This document shows positions 1 to 8,923 of a stretch of 64,000 bases of DNA, in pieces; within the stretch, counting starts at the first letter, position 1, and each line of letters starts with the position of its first letter. The stretch is from positions 115,557 to 179,556 of the forward strand of contig NZ_JACJSB010000005.1 of the NCBI RefSeq assembly GCF_014697585.1. Reading direction: 5' to 3'. This DNA comes from Dolichospermum sp. FACHB-1091. GTDB taxonomy: Bacteria; Cyanobacteriota; Cyanobacteriia; Cyanobacteriales; Nostocaceae. The position numbers and the translations under genes are program-made. The notes below the pieces were generated by a model, which worked only from the letters and a program-made list of their open reading frames with translations, searched no databases and was not told where the DNA came from.

Positions 1-1
1 T

Positions 2-976
2 CTCCAATCTGGTTTGAATATTACTGCTGCTTTTTTACTAGCTATTAAATTATATTTTCGCTATCATTACCGCTACATTGAATGGTGTCATGGTTATGAT
101 TTCCCGGCTTTGCTGGTACTCAGTTATATTTTACCAATTCGCTTTTTTATCTATTTACATGATCATGATTTACTGAGGATAGCTACTAATCCTTTATGGA
201 AATGGCTATTAAAATTAACTCTCAAACGCGCTGATGGAATTGTTTGTAATAGTTCTCATATTCGCAATTCTTTAAGAAATACTTTTCGTTTAGATACTCC
301 AACTCATGTGATTAATCCGGTAGTCAGGCCAGAAAGATTTGGTACTCCTACTAGTTTTAGTCATATTGATGATTTGCGTCACCGCATTCGTCAAACTTAC
401 AATATCTCAGAAACAGCAATTGTCATTCTTTCTATTGGTAATTTGGTTAAATATCAAAACTTTGATCGAGTAATAGATAATATTCCTGTATTACTAACTA
501 TTGGTTTTGATGTTCATTGTATTATTTGCGGTGCAGGATCTTGTGAAAACCAGCTAAAATCCCAAGCCCAAAGACTGCGAATCACTAAACAGGTTCATTT
601 TGCTGGCTATGTACCAGAACGAGATTTAGCCGGTTATTATGCAGCTTGTGATATTTTCGCTATGCTAAATTCAGATGATCATGACGATAATACTATAGAT
701 AACTTTGGTTTAGTTTATTTAGAAGCAGGTTATTTTGGTAAACCTGTAATTGCTCCTCGTTTGGGAAGTGTTTTAGATGCAGTTCATCATGAAGAAAATG
801 GTTTATTAGTAAATCCTAATTCTGGTTATGAGGTTTTACAAACTTTTAATCGTTTGTGTCAAGATTCACAATTACGAGAAAAACTTGGCCGTCAAGGTAA
901 GGAATTAGCGAAACGGAAAAACTATCATCGCTGGTTATATTCTCCTGAATCTTCTTCTTCTTGTTTGTTGAATTAA
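2..976 (+). CDS. Glycosyltransferase family 4 (GT-B fold), 5' end outside window
   Basis: C-terminal part of a GT4-type glycosyltransferase that moves a sugar from a nucleotide donor to a lipid or glycan acceptor at the cytoplasmic face. The frame is open to the left edge, so the TTG at base 14 is not taken as the start. Seen: an N-terminal Rossmann part with the ADGIVCNSSHIRNSL segment, the inter-domain stretch VINPVVRPERFG, then the donor domain with LSIGNLVKYQNFDRVI and the acidic loop that ends in NFGLVYLEAGYFGKPVIA, where the E of the EX7E-type motif binds the donor. The substrate cannot be told from sequence. The gene is convergent with thiS and overlaps its stop by 4 bases. No partner glycan gene is visible on this side of the window. 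Confidence 0.85.
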   Translation, partial: LQSGLNITAAFLLAIKLYFRYHYRYIEWCHGYDFPALLVLSYILPIRFFIYLHDHDLLRIATNPLWKWLLKLTLKRADGIVCNSSHIRNSLRNTFRLDTPTHVINPVVRPERFGTPTSFSHIDDLRHRIRQTYNISETAIVILSIGNLVKYQNFDRVIDNIPVLLTIGFDVHCIICGAGSCENQLKSQAQRLRITKQVHFAGYVPERDLAGYYAACDIFAMLNSDDHDDNTIDNFGLVYLEAGYFGKPVIAPRLGSVLDAVHHEENGLLVNPNSGYEVLQTFNRLCQDSQLREKLGRQGKELAKRKNYHRWLYSPESSSSCLLN

Positions 977-1185
977 CCACCACCAACTATGGTGACTATT
1001 TCCAAACAATCACCATGTTTAATTTCAGTTTCTGACCAAAATTGACGATGTAATATTTCACCGTTGTATTCTACCGCAACTAAACGAGGATTAAAACCTA
1101 GTTGTTGAAGTAATTCTGGTAAAGGAGTTGGGGATAAACAATTGCGAGTTTCTCCATTGACTTGGAGACTAATTTGATCAGACAT
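973..1185 (-). CDS. thiS: ThiS, sulfur carrier protein for thiazole synthesis
   Basis: Small ubiquitin-like protein of 70 residues. It carries sulfur as a C-terminal thiocarboxylate to thiazole synthase ThiG during thiamine biosynthesis in the cytoplasm. The sequence ends in IVTIVGGG, giving the required Gly-Gly terminus, and has the family's LQVNGE start and VAVEYNGEIL strand. Length is normal for ThiS. It lies 10 bases downstream of thiE on the same strand, so the two are very probably one transcript, which supports the call. The extra third glycine is common in cyanobacterial ThiS. Confidence 0.95.
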   Translation of the reverse strand: MSDQISLQVNGETRNCLSPTPLPELLQQLGFNPRLVAVEYNGEILHRQFWSETEIKHGDCLEIVTIVGGG

Positions 1186-1195
1186 AAAACCGTTT

Positions 1196-2275
1196 TTATT
1201 TGACTCGATGGAGTTGAGAGAGAAAATACTGCGTTACTAAGCTAGGTTGATCCGATTGCATGAGCGATCGCACTATCGCTACTCGCTGCGCTCCCGCATT
1301 CATGACATCATTCAGATTACTCCCATCTATGCCCCCAATTGCAAACCAGGGAATTTGACAATTTTGGGAAACATACTTAACATATTCTAAACCCGCTGCG
1401 GCTTTACCTGCTTTAGTTGGTGTTTCATACACAGGTCCCACACCAATATAATCTGCACCTTGGGTAATTGCTCCTTGCATTTCTTGCGGATTTGTGGTAG
1501 AGCGGCCGATAATACGCTGATTTCCCAGTAATTGACGAGCCACAGCAATGGGTATATCCTGTTGTCCCAAATGTACACCATCAGCATCTACAGCCAATGC
1601 TAAATCCACCCGATCATTAATAATGAATAAAGCTCCGTAATGGTGACATAGCTCCCGTAACTGTATAGCCCGTTCTAAACGCACCGAATCATCAGCGGTC
1701 TTTTCTCGATATTGTAACAGAGTTAATCCACCTTGAAGAGACGCTTCCACAATTGCCAATAAGTTCTCTGTAGGAGATGTTACCAGATATAAATGCGATC
1801 GCCATAATAAACGATGACGCTGATAACCCATCAAATTACTTTCCAGGGTATAAACCTGATAACGCATTTGCTTACAGGCTGTTCCCATTTGCATATCCTT
1901 TTGAGGGTGATAAAGCTTACCATATTCCTCCAGGACTCTGAGTGCTTCTTGCACACGGCAAAAATTAGCCTGTAATAGAGATGTAATATCAGCCCTTTCT
2001 TCCTCTTGGGGGTGGCTTAAATCAGTTCCCGGATCTCCAGGTGTATCTCTTGCTGCTCGTATTTCTGCTGTATGCCAAGTTCCCAACTCTTGACGTAGAT
2101 GTTTACATATACTTGAAAACTGGGAATTATTTAAACCAAAGCGACACCATTCTTCAATAATTCGCAAACCCTCACGAGCGCGATCTAAATTAGCATCTAA
2201 AATGCGATAAACAGTTTGCTGCGTGTGGCTGTGGTTTGAACCCATTACAGCAACCTCATTTTTATTGCTATTCAT
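1196..2275 (-). CDS. thiE: Thiamine-phosphate synthase with cyanobacterial N-terminal extension
   Basis: Joins the thiazole and pyrimidine (HMP-PP) moieties to make thiamine phosphate. 359 residues, against about 210 for a minimal ThiE, because residues 20-150 form the extra N-terminal domain of unknown role found in cyanobacterial ThiE (ILDANLDRAREGLRIIEEW and the second copy-like stretch VQEALRVLEEYGK). Residues 165-355 are the TIM barrel, with LLQYREK, LFIINDRVDLA, DGVHLGQ, IGRSTTN, YIGVGPVYETPTKAG and the phosphate loop WFAIGGID. A HIP1 octamer lies inside the coding sequence near base 1263. The start at 2275 has no strong ribosome-binding site; the ATG 10 codons later (MGSNHSH) is an alternative. 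Confidence 0.95.
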   Translation of the reverse strand: MNSNKNEVAVMGSNHSHTQQTVYRILDANLDRAREGLRIIEEWCRFGLNNSQFSSICKHLRQELGTWHTAEIRAARDTPGDPGTDLSHPQEEERADITSLLQANFCRVQEALRVLEEYGKLYHPQKDMQMGTACKQMRYQVYTLESNLMGYQRHRLLWRSHLYLVTSPTENLLAIVEASLQGGLTLLQYREKTADDSVRLERAIQLRELCHHYGALFIINDRVDLALAVDADGVHLGQQDIPIAVARQLLGNQRIIGRSTTNPQEMQGAITQGADYIGVGPVYETPTKAGKAAAGLEYVKYVSQNCQIPWFAIGGIDGSNLNDVMNAGAQRVAIVRSLMQSDQPSLVTQYFLSQLHRVK

Positions 2276-2452
2276 CGTAATAGCCAGCCTGATTCATTAT
2301 GTTTGATGATTAAATATTTGCTAACTAATTATGTCAAGGTACAAGTAACATCGTGGATATACTACTATGAATTAATAGTATAAAAATTGATTGTATAGCA
2401 GTAGCAGTTGATATACTATGCTTAGTATGTGTTTTACAGGAGTCTTATAGAA

Positions 2453-3943
2453 ATGATAATTCCAGAAAAATCTGTTAACACCCCTAATAATTCCGTGAGT
2501 TTCTCAATTTTGAGTTTAACAGTTAGTTTAGGATTTACAAGTATAACACTCTTAACTACCAGTTTACATAGCGTCCTTGCTCAAATACCCACAGGATTAG
2601 AACAAAAACTGCCAGACAAGAAAACAATATCTCAGGTTAACCAGTCTTTTGTCAACCCAAGTACAGGAAATGACAAAACAGGTAATGGTAGTGAAAGCGC
2701 ACCTTGGCAAACAATTAGTCAAGCCTTAGAAAGATCAAAGGCTAACACTTTAATTATCCTCTCTCCTGGTACATATAGTACCAAAACTGGCGAAATATTT
2801 CCTTTAATGTTAAAGCCTGGTGTAGCCATTCAAGGGGATATGAGTAATAAAGGCAAAACTGTGACAATTATTGGAGGTGGTGAATACCTTAGTCGCAGTT
2901 TTGGCGGTCAAAATGTTGCTATTGTCGGCACTAACCAAACTAGTTTAACTGGTGTCACCGTGACTAACTCCAATAATCGTGGTTATGGGTTATGGATTGA
3001 ATCGAATAATATTATAGTTCGGGAAAATACCTTTACTAATAATACTCAAGATGGAATTGCTGTCACAGGTGATAGTACGGCTAGTATTAGCAAAAATTAT
3101 TTTGTTGCCAATGGTGCTAATGGTATAACTATTTCTGGGAATGCTCGCCCGGAAATCAGGGAAAATGTCTTTCAACAAACTGGTTTTGGGATTAACATTG
3201 CCCAAAATGCTGCTCCGGTAGTAGTAGCTAACCAAATTCAGGAAAACAGATCGGGTATTATTGTCCAAGCAAATGCTACACCACTATTCAGGAATAATTT
3301 TATTCAAGGTAACAAAGAAGATGGTCTAGTAGTTATTGCCCAAGGTAGACCAGATTTAGGTACTAATTATGATCCAGGGAAAAATGTATTTCGGAATAAT
3401 GGTCGTTATGATATCAACGCAAAAACTGCTAAATTGCTAGTTTCTGCCGCTGGGAACAATTTGGTTAGTAATCGCATTAGCGGTAAAGTAGATATTCAAG
3501 GTACAAGCGCACCTAAAGCCCGAAATTCTCCTCCTCAAAGAACTATAACACCTTTAATGATTAGAAATCCGCCTAACACTCGACTACCAGAATTACCAAA
3601 GAACTCTAATTCACCCCAATTTAATTCTGTGGGACTTGACTCAGGCGCTATTGAATTTGTTGCCCCTCAAGCCGGAACACGGGAAAATCTTCGCAATTCA
3701 TCTCCCCAAAGTTATACATCTACTGCAAAAAATACTTATTACCGGGTGCTAGTGGTAGTTGAAAATCAACAACAACAGGATTTAGTTAGTTCTCTGGCTG
3801 CTGGTGCTTTTTCTAAAGCTTGGCCCGGTGGCAGAGTGAGGGTGGTGCAAGTGGGAGTATTTAGTAATCGAGAAAAGGCCAGCAAAATAGTCAACATCTT
3901 CAAGAGCAAAGGTTTCACAGTCTTTATTGAGCCTGGGAAGTAA
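2453..3943 (+). CDS. Exported parallel beta-helix protein (DUF1565) with C-terminal SPOR-like domain
   Basis: 496 residues from the ATG at 2453, chosen because AGGAG lies at 2438-2442; an in-frame GTG exists at 2429 but would put the signal sequence too far in. Residues 15-45 are hydrophobic and end in VLAQIP, a likely signal-peptidase site. Residues 60-330 are a DUF1565/NosD-like right-handed beta-helix with repeated short N- and G-rich rungs (for example SISKNYFVANGANGITISG), typical of carbohydrate-binding or surface-adhesion folds. The last 75 residues (YYRVLVVVE ... GGRVRVVQVGVFSNREKA ... GFTVFIEPGK) resemble a SPOR peptidoglycan-binding domain. It is a paralogue of the SLH protein at 4977-7064. 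Function is not known; a cell-envelope location is inferred. Confidence 0.8.
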   Translation: MIIPEKSVNTPNNSVSFSILSLTVSLGFTSITLLTTSLHSVLAQIPTGLEQKLPDKKTISQVNQSFVNPSTGNDKTGNGSESAPWQTISQALERSKANTLIILSPGTYSTKTGEIFPLMLKPGVAIQGDMSNKGKTVTIIGGGEYLSRSFGGQNVAIVGTNQTSLTGVTVTNSNNRGYGLWIESNNIIVRENTFTNNTQDGIAVTGDSTASISKNYFVANGANGITISGNARPEIRENVFQQTGFGINIAQNAAPVVVANQIQENRSGIIVQANATPLFRNNFIQGNKEDGLVVIAQGRPDLGTNYDPGKNVFRNNGRYDINAKTAKLLVSAAGNNLVSNRISGKVDIQGTSAPKARNSPPQRTITPLMIRNPPNTRLPELPKNSNSPQFNSVGLDSGAIEFVAPQAGTRENLRNSSPQSYTSTAKNTYYRVLVVVENQQQQDLVSSLAAGAFSKAWPGGRVRVVQVGVFSNREKASKIVNIFKSKGFTVFIEPGK

Positions 3944-3958
3944 TGGGTAATTAGTAAA

Positions 3959-4126
3959 AACGGACAACTGTCCAAATGTGAAGCTAAATCGCAGAAGTTT
4001 GGTAGGACATTTCGTGTTATTAGTAGATGGGAACCAACAAGTGAAATTTCCTCCGAGTGTGGATACAAATGGGGCAAACTTGATTTAAAAATCCGGTCAA
4101 TTCAGTGTGGTTGCGTCAGTCTATAA
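3959..4126 (+). pseudogene. tnpB fragment (IS200/IS605 family), C-terminal part
   Basis: Short open stretch reading SKCEAKSQKFGRTFRVISRW and then EPTSEISSECGYKWGKLDL, KIRSIQCGCVSL, stop. This matches the RuvC-like / zinc-ribbon end of TnpB proteins, with the R-W-E-P-T-S and C-x-x-C-G-Y-K-W-G-K-L-D-L signatures. The second CxxC and the D-R-D-x-N-A-A motif that should follow are missing, and there is no start. It is a decayed remnant with an IS end directly behind it at 4126-4169. Confidence 0.75.
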
Positions 4127-4169
4127 AGCGTCAAGAATCATCGAGGCTTCAGCCCGGTGAGTATGTCAA
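4126..4169 (+). repeat. IS605-type right end (copy 1 of a family)
   Basis: Begins AAGCGTCAAGAAT, has a small hairpin (GGCT TC AGCC) and ends GGTGAGTATGTCAA. The same layout recurs on the - strand at 15757-15801 and on the + strand at 25309-25353. It follows the TnpB fragment in the orientation expected of an IS200/IS605 right end. Its last bases supply the stop codon (TGA, complement of 4166-4168) of the convergent gene at 4166-4849. Confidence 0.65.
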
Positions 4170-4849
4170 TAAAATACCAACTCCAAGTTTTCACTGGTGA
4201 GGGCTTTGAGTTTGGAAGTAAAGGATTCGGTGCGATCGCTCTTTTGGGGAGTAAACTGTCCAATGGGAGGATGATTAACTGTTGCTGGCGGCATAAGCTG
4301 TTGTACTGGGTGAGGTGAAATGTCCTCAATAATGTCCTGTTGACTTACTACTGTCGTTAATTCAAAACCAGGAGATATAGGGGCAACATTTTCTGCCTCA
4401 GAATCCCAGTTTTCTGCTGATGTCGGTAAACTATTATTTATTTGGTACTTATAGCTCAGATTAGCTGGTAATAATTGAGGATGTTTATATTTTTCAGTCC
4501 TGATCTCCTGTTTAGCTGGTGGTAAAACTGGTAAGGAGGGGGAAGTGAGACGTTCAGGGAATTTGCTACAAATCATGCGCTCAAATTCCATGTTAAAATG
4601 ATACGTTGTCTCTCCCTTTCGCCGCCAAAAGGTCAAGATTTGCTGTACAGATATAGCCTTATAACGACCTTGATACAAAGCCTCAATTACCGCCAGGTGT
4701 AACCAATGAATGGGATATTCTACTTGCCAGCGGTCAATTAACTCACTAGCATTATATCCATTCAGATCAAAGCTATAGTGAGTTAATAATTTAGCTGCTA
4801 ATTCGGCAGGCGCCGCAAAAGTTTGAGTAACGGGGGATGTTGTTAACAT
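4166..4849 (-). CDS. Conserved hypothetical protein, 227 residues
   Basis: Family not recognised with certainty. Residues 10-95 are a compact, mostly helical domain (ELAAKLLTHYSFDLNGYNAS, ELIDRWQVEYPIHWLHLAVI, EALYQGRYKAISVQQIL, FWRRKGETTYHFNMEFERMI) that looks like a DNA-binding or replication-accessory helical fold, but this is only an impression. Residues 100-215 are low-complexity, rich in P, S and T, probably disordered. The stop codon lies in the terminal bases of an IS605-type end, so the last residues (NLELVFY) may have been altered by that insertion. Start ATG at 4849; no clear ribosome-binding site. Confidence 0.7.
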   Translation of the reverse strand: MLTTSPVTQTFAAPAELAAKLLTHYSFDLNGYNASELIDRWQVEYPIHWLHLAVIEALYQGRYKAISVQQILTFWRRKGETTYHFNMEFERMICSKFPERLTSPSLPVLPPAKQEIRTEKYKHPQLLPANLSYKYQINNSLPTSAENWDSEAENVAPISPGFELTTVVSQQDIIEDISPHPVQQLMPPATVNHPPIGQFTPQKSDRTESFTSKLKALTSENLELVFY

Positions 4850-4976
4850 GGGCTATAAATTGCAGGCAACAGGTATAAACATTTGACCCATCGCATCTAG
4901 CCTAACGTAATTTTAGCTACATGAGTGGTTTTTCACCAGCGGCAAAATTGATAGGCAGTGTTTTCTATTCTACTTG

Positions 4977-7064
4977 TCAATTGCTAATTTGCAAAACAAT
5001 ATAAGGTGAATTGATAACTTTTGTGCGTTGACTAGCTACTAATGCCTGATAGACCATGGCGGCAACTTCAGCACGAGTAGCTTCCCTCGTAGGTGCAAGT
5101 AAATTGGGATCTGGATAATTAACAATGATTTTTTGCTGAGTAGCTATGGTAACCGCTGTTCGCGCATATTCGGGAATTTTATCATGGTCGCTGTAGGTTA
5201 AGCTTTTCTGGTCAGTTGCCGAGAGTCCCAGTCCATTGACCAAGGAGACGATGATTTGTAGCCGTTGAACTTTTTGATTGGGACGGAAGGTGCGATCGCT
5301 AAATCCGCCGACAAAACCACCTCTGGCTGCTATTTCAATAGCTTTAGCCGCCCAAAAATCCTTGGGTATGTCTGTAAATTCCGGGCTAGGGCGTTTGCGT
5401 GGGGGGTTAAAGGCGGTAGCAATTACAGCCGTGTATTGGGCGCGGGTCATAGCTTGATCTGGTTGGTAGGTCCCATCGGCAAAACCTTGAGTTAAGTTCA
5501 TACTAACTAATGCTCGAATAAATGGTTCTGCCCAATGTCCGATAATATCGGAGAAGGAAGGAATCTCTGTCTCTGGTTTGACAATATAGGAACAGGGGAG
5601 GGGATTTTCTTGGCCTATGGCCACTAATGCCTGGTAAATTAGGGCGGCTACTTCGGCACGGGTAATTTCCCGCAGAGGTTCTAATTGATCTGGTTGAGGA
5701 TAATTCACCACTAATAATTTTTGGGTGGCTACGGTAGCGGGCTTGGTGGCATAACTGGGAATTTGGGCGCGATCGCGGTATACCATTAAGACGTTAGGAT
5801 TACCACCACTCAATTTTAAACCGTTGACAATGGAGACTAAAGCTTGAATTTTTGTTAAATTATTTTCTGGCCTAAAGGTTCCATCGGGAAACCCTGTCAA
5901 AAAGCCGTTCTCAGCAGCACTGGCTATGGCTTTGGCCGCCCAAAAGTTGGATTTGACATCTTTGAATCTATCTAGTTGCTTACTCTGAGGAAGTTGGAAT
6001 GTCTTAGTGATCACAGCCGCATATTGAGCGCGGTTAATCGGTGTGGCTGGTTGAAAAGTCCCATCGGGAAAACCGCTAATAAAACCTTTGCTAACCAATG
6101 CCTCCACAAAAGCAACAGACCAATGTCCTTCTAAATCGGCAAAGCTGCTACTAACTCCTATTTGACTGGGGGTATCAACAGTAGCAGTTATGAAGTCTAT
6201 TAATCCCATCACCCGGGCAGGATTTAACTGATTACCAACGGAGATGATTTTTTGATTTGTAACATTTTGTAAATCGAATTTCCCCTGTTCCCGAAAAATG
6301 TTGTCAGCAGGATCTTGGGGATTTCCTAAATCGGGAACGGCATTACCATTGACTAATAAACCTCCTTGGGTATTACCGACAATCAGATTTCGTCGTAATA
6401 CGGGTCTAGCATCACGAGCAAGGGCGATCGCTATCCCATTTTCCGAAAGTTTATTATTTGCCAATAAAGGGGCTGCAAAATCGTTAATGGCTATACCTAA
6501 AGTGTTGTTTTGAAATAAATTCCGCAGCACTTCCCCTTTACTATTCCTAGCTATGACTAACCCACTGAATTGATTATTAATAAATAAATTATCTATAATG
6601 CCCGGTTTAGCATTGCCAGTAGTAAATATTCCTTCTCTAGCACAGTTCTTAAATGTACTATTAGCTACCGTAGGAACTGATGATTCAATCCAAACACCAG
6701 TACCTTTGTCCATGGTATTAATCACGGTTACACCTAAGAGACTGGCATCACCTCGCAATAGTAAAGTGATATTCTGTAACCCGAAACTAGAGCTTTGATA
6801 TTCCCCACTGCCAGAAATGATAATTTCCTGACCTTTATTGGCTTCATTCCCTACTACCAATACCCCCGGTGGAATGACTAAGGGAAATACCTCTCCATTT
6901 GCTGTTCCATAAGTTCCATTGGCCAACTGAATAATTGTGGATGTTTTTGCTTGTTTTAGGGCGCAGGTAATACTTTTCAAGGGATTGAGACGAGAACCAG
7001 TATTACTATCCTTTCCTGTAGCAGGGTTCACATAGAGTGTAGCAATAAGACTAGAATTAACCAT
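4977..7064 (-). CDS. Beta-helix (DUF1565) protein with six S-layer homology repeats
   Basis: 695 residues. Residues 10-285 are a parallel beta-helix opening with LYVNPATGKDSNTGSRLNPL and closely parallel in order to the protein at 2453-3943. Residues 290-470 and 510-690 are two modules of three SLH repeats each, recognisable by F-x-D-x-x-x-HW / FWA, ISGFPDGTFQP, TGFPDGTFRP, and the degenerate third repeats VVNYPQPDQLEP and IVNYPDPNLLAP followed by TRAEVAALIYQAL. SLH domains anchor proteins to pyruvylated wall polymers or, in cyanobacteria, to the outer envelope. No signal peptide is seen at the ATG chosen (7064), which is odd for an envelope protein. The start overlaps the end of the upstream membrane-protein gene by 37 bases, so translation may be coupled. 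Confidence 0.85.
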   Translation of the reverse strand: MVNSSLIATLYVNPATGKDSNTGSRLNPLKSITCALKQAKTSTIIQLANGTYGTANGEVFPLVIPPGVLVVGNEANKGQEIIISGSGEYQSSSFGLQNITLLLRGDASLLGVTVINTMDKGTGVWIESSVPTVANSTFKNCAREGIFTTGNAKPGIIDNLFINNQFSGLVIARNSKGEVLRNLFQNNTLGIAINDFAAPLLANNKLSENGIAIALARDARPVLRRNLIVGNTQGGLLVNGNAVPDLGNPQDPADNIFREQGKFDLQNVTNQKIISVGNQLNPARVMGLIDFITATVDTPSQIGVSSSFADLEGHWSVAFVEALVSKGFISGFPDGTFQPATPINRAQYAAVITKTFQLPQSKQLDRFKDVKSNFWAAKAIASAAENGFLTGFPDGTFRPENNLTKIQALVSIVNGLKLSGGNPNVLMVYRDRAQIPSYATKPATVATQKLLVVNYPQPDQLEPLREITRAEVAALIYQALVAIGQENPLPCSYIVKPETEIPSFSDIIGHWAEPFIRALVSMNLTQGFADGTYQPDQAMTRAQYTAVIATAFNPPRKRPSPEFTDIPKDFWAAKAIEIAARGGFVGGFSDRTFRPNQKVQRLQIIVSLVNGLGLSATDQKSLTYSDHDKIPEYARTAVTIATQQKIIVNYPDPNLLAPTREATRAEVAAMVYQALVASQRTKVINSPYIVLQISN

Positions 7065-7411
7065 TGGTTGTCAAACTCGTATGGTTTAAATGGTGACATC
7101 CATAAATCATGATAACACAGCCAATCTTCATGTACTGAACTTAAATAGTAGGAAATACCAAAAGCGAATATTGCTAAAAGTACAGGAAATAGAACAGTAA
7201 ATTCTAATTTGCCTTTTTTAACTACTTCTAAGCAAGAGGTAACGATAGCTACAGGCCATAAGATAGTAGTGATGATAAACATCATAAAGGATAAAAATTT
7301 ATCCTCTGGAGAAGATGTTGGGTGACGGAGGCAAAAATTTAACCAGTTAGTGAAAAAATATACTGTCATCAGCAAATAGGCAATAACTAAGGCTAACTGT
7401 ATTTGATTCAC
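7028..7411 (-). CDS. Small integral membrane protein, unknown function
   Basis: 127 residues with three or four hydrophobic segments, roughly 5-25, 42-62, 72-92 and 115-126 (LALVIAYLLMTVYFFTN, FLSFMMFIITTILWPVAIV, FTVLFPVLLAIFAFGISYYL, LILVLLLHS). Not recognised as a named family. Its 3' end overlaps the start of the SLH gene by 37 bases in another frame, so the two are probably co-transcribed. The last 20 residues lie within the overlap and may not be conserved. Confidence 0.6.
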   Translation of the reverse strand: MNQIQLALVIAYLLMTVYFFTNWLNFCLRHPTSSPEDKFLSFMMFIITTILWPVAIVTSCLEVVKKGKLEFTVLFPVLLAIFAFGISYYLSSVHEDWLCYHDLWMSPFKPYEFDNQWLILVLLLHSM

Positions 7412-7536
7412 AGCACTTACTCCTTGAATAAATAAAATGAAAAGTTAGATGCCTTACAAACAGGTCATTTCAGATTTTTTACAAAACTAAGCTGTACTAA
7501 GCTGTTACGCAGCTAAATTGTACAATTCTAATATGG

Positions 7537-7596
7537 CTAGATATTGCGGTGCTGGCATCCTGTCCGCTATAATTATACAAATTAAATGCAGTACAG
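7537..7596 (+). repeat. Palindromic intergenic repeat (GGGCATCTTGCCC family), copy 1
   Basis: Contains CTAGATATTGCGGTGCTGGC, then ATCCTGTCCGCT and the tail ATTATACAAATTAAATGCAG. The same order occurs at 55546-55597 (+) and 62997-63050 (-, with an almost identical tail). The core can fold as a hairpin; in this copy two changes weaken it. It lies between panB and the membrane-protein gene. Confidence 0.7.
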
Positions 7597-7662
7597 ATTA
7601 AACATATATTGGTTACATGGTGCTGACTTACTTACAGTAAGATTTATTATTGGTGAACAAGT

Positions 7663-8436
7663 CTATTTTGGAAACTGTCGTTCTCGCACTTCCACAGCGT
7701 AATCTTGTACAGCTTTGCCAATTGTTTCTCGTAAGTTTGTATAAACTTTGGCGAATGGTGGGTGTTTTTCCGAAAGTCCCAAAATATCAGAAGTTACTAA
7801 TACTTGACCATCACAATCATAACCTGCACCGATACCAATAGTGGGAATACGAAGTTTTTGAGTAATTTGCAGTGCCAAGTGGGCGGGAATATGTTCTAAT
7901 ACTATAGCAAAAACACCAGCTTTTTCGAGAGCGATCGCTTCATTAAAAATTCTGTCTCCCTCTTCCCGGGTTTTTCCCTGTTGTCGCAATCCTAACTGAT
8001 GTATTGACTGAGGTGTTAAACCGACATGACCCAGAACAGGAATCCCAGATTGAACTAAATGAACAATCGTTTCTACCATTGCGGGATAGCCACCTTCTAA
8101 TTTTACTGCTTGCGCTCCTGTTTCTTTTAGCACCCTACCCGCAGAGTGCATGGCTTGAGACATACTTTCTTGATAAGTCAAAAATGGTAAATCCACTACA
8201 ACTAGTGCGTTTTTCACACCACGACGGACGGCTTTAGCGTGATGGATCATTTCCTCTAAAGTTATTGGTAACGTAGTTTCATAACCAAGGATTACCGCCA
8301 AAGAATCACCTACTAGAACCAAGTCTACACCGGATATATCTAAAAGTTGAGCGATAGTATAATCCCAGGCCGTTAACGCAACAATCGGCCGTCCCTGTTG
8401 TTTCCACTGAGTTAATTGTTGAGTAGTAACTGGCAT
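7663..8436 (-). CDS. panB: 3-methyl-2-oxobutanoate hydroxymethyltransferase
   Basis: First step of pantothenate (vitamin B5 / CoA) synthesis: adds a hydroxymethyl group from methylene-tetrahydrofolate to 2-oxoisovalerate, giving ketopantoate. 257 residues, the normal length. Motifs seen in order: [35 protein letters not shown], the metal-binding D in [41 protein letters not shown] and [17 protein letters not shown]. Stands alone; panC is not nearby. Confidence 0.95.
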   Translation of the reverse strand: MPVTTQQLTQWKQQGRPIVALTAWDYTIAQLLDISGVDLVLVGDSLAVILGYETTLPITLEEMIHHAKAVRRGVKNALVVVDLPFLTYQESMSQAMHSAGRVLKETGAQAVKLEGGYPAMVETIVHLVQSGIPVLGHVGLTPQSIHQLGLRQQGKTREEGDRIFNEAIALEKAGVFAIVLEHIPAHLALQITQKLRIPTIGIGAGYDCDGQVLVTSDILGLSEKHPPFAKVYTNLRETIGKAVQDYAVEVRERQFPK

Positions 8437-8923
8437 AAATAATTGTTAATTCTTAATTATCACCCAAATATCCCCACGCAAATAGATCTGGATCAAAATC
8501 TGTCAAATGGGTGGAGGATTTTGAAATAAAATTTCAGTAGCACTCCCTTGTTTTATATCTCTACGGGACGCTACCTGGACAGAACCCTATCGTTTAAAAA
8601 TAACAGAAAACAAGAAAGTTTGCCATTTTATGTGATTTCACAGTGTAAAGTCAAAAATTTTATCAAGAACCTTTCCCAAGAGGGGAGGGAAGAGTGTTGG
8701 GTTTTTCCGACTTACTTATCCCTTTTAATGCTTTTCAAACATCCTCTAATATCTTATGTAGGACTCCTGTTTGATTTTTGATAGCCTGCGATGACTTATT
8801 CTCTGCTAAGAGTTCCCTCCCAAGGTAAACAAGTTCAGGAATCAAGCAGGATTCCTATAGATGGTACAAAATATGGTACAAAAGATAGAATTATAAAATT
8901 AAACACTTTGATATTCTAAAATC
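8437..8923. other. Non-coding stretch between panB and the DUF5895-like gene
   Basis: 487 bases between divergent genes. It holds one copy of the end-like sequence GCTTTTCAAACATCCTCTAA (8728-8747), which also forms the right end of an inverted-repeat element at 34100-34323, and a short direct repeat ATGGTACAAAA at 8861-8883 just before the downstream gene. A 77-codon open frame at 8548-8781 shows no protein-like features and is not called. Confidence 0.5.

Noticed and set aside
1255..1305. Insertion of a GC-rich repeat into thiE
   Set aside because: The GCGGGAGCGCAGCGAGTAGC string codes in frame for the conserved NAGAQRVAIV segment of ThiE, so it is normal coding sequence that happens to look like the repeat.
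8548..8781. 77-codon open frame between panB and the DUF5895-like gene
   Set aside because: No ribosome-binding site, no domain, composition like non-coding DNA, and it overlaps an element-end string.
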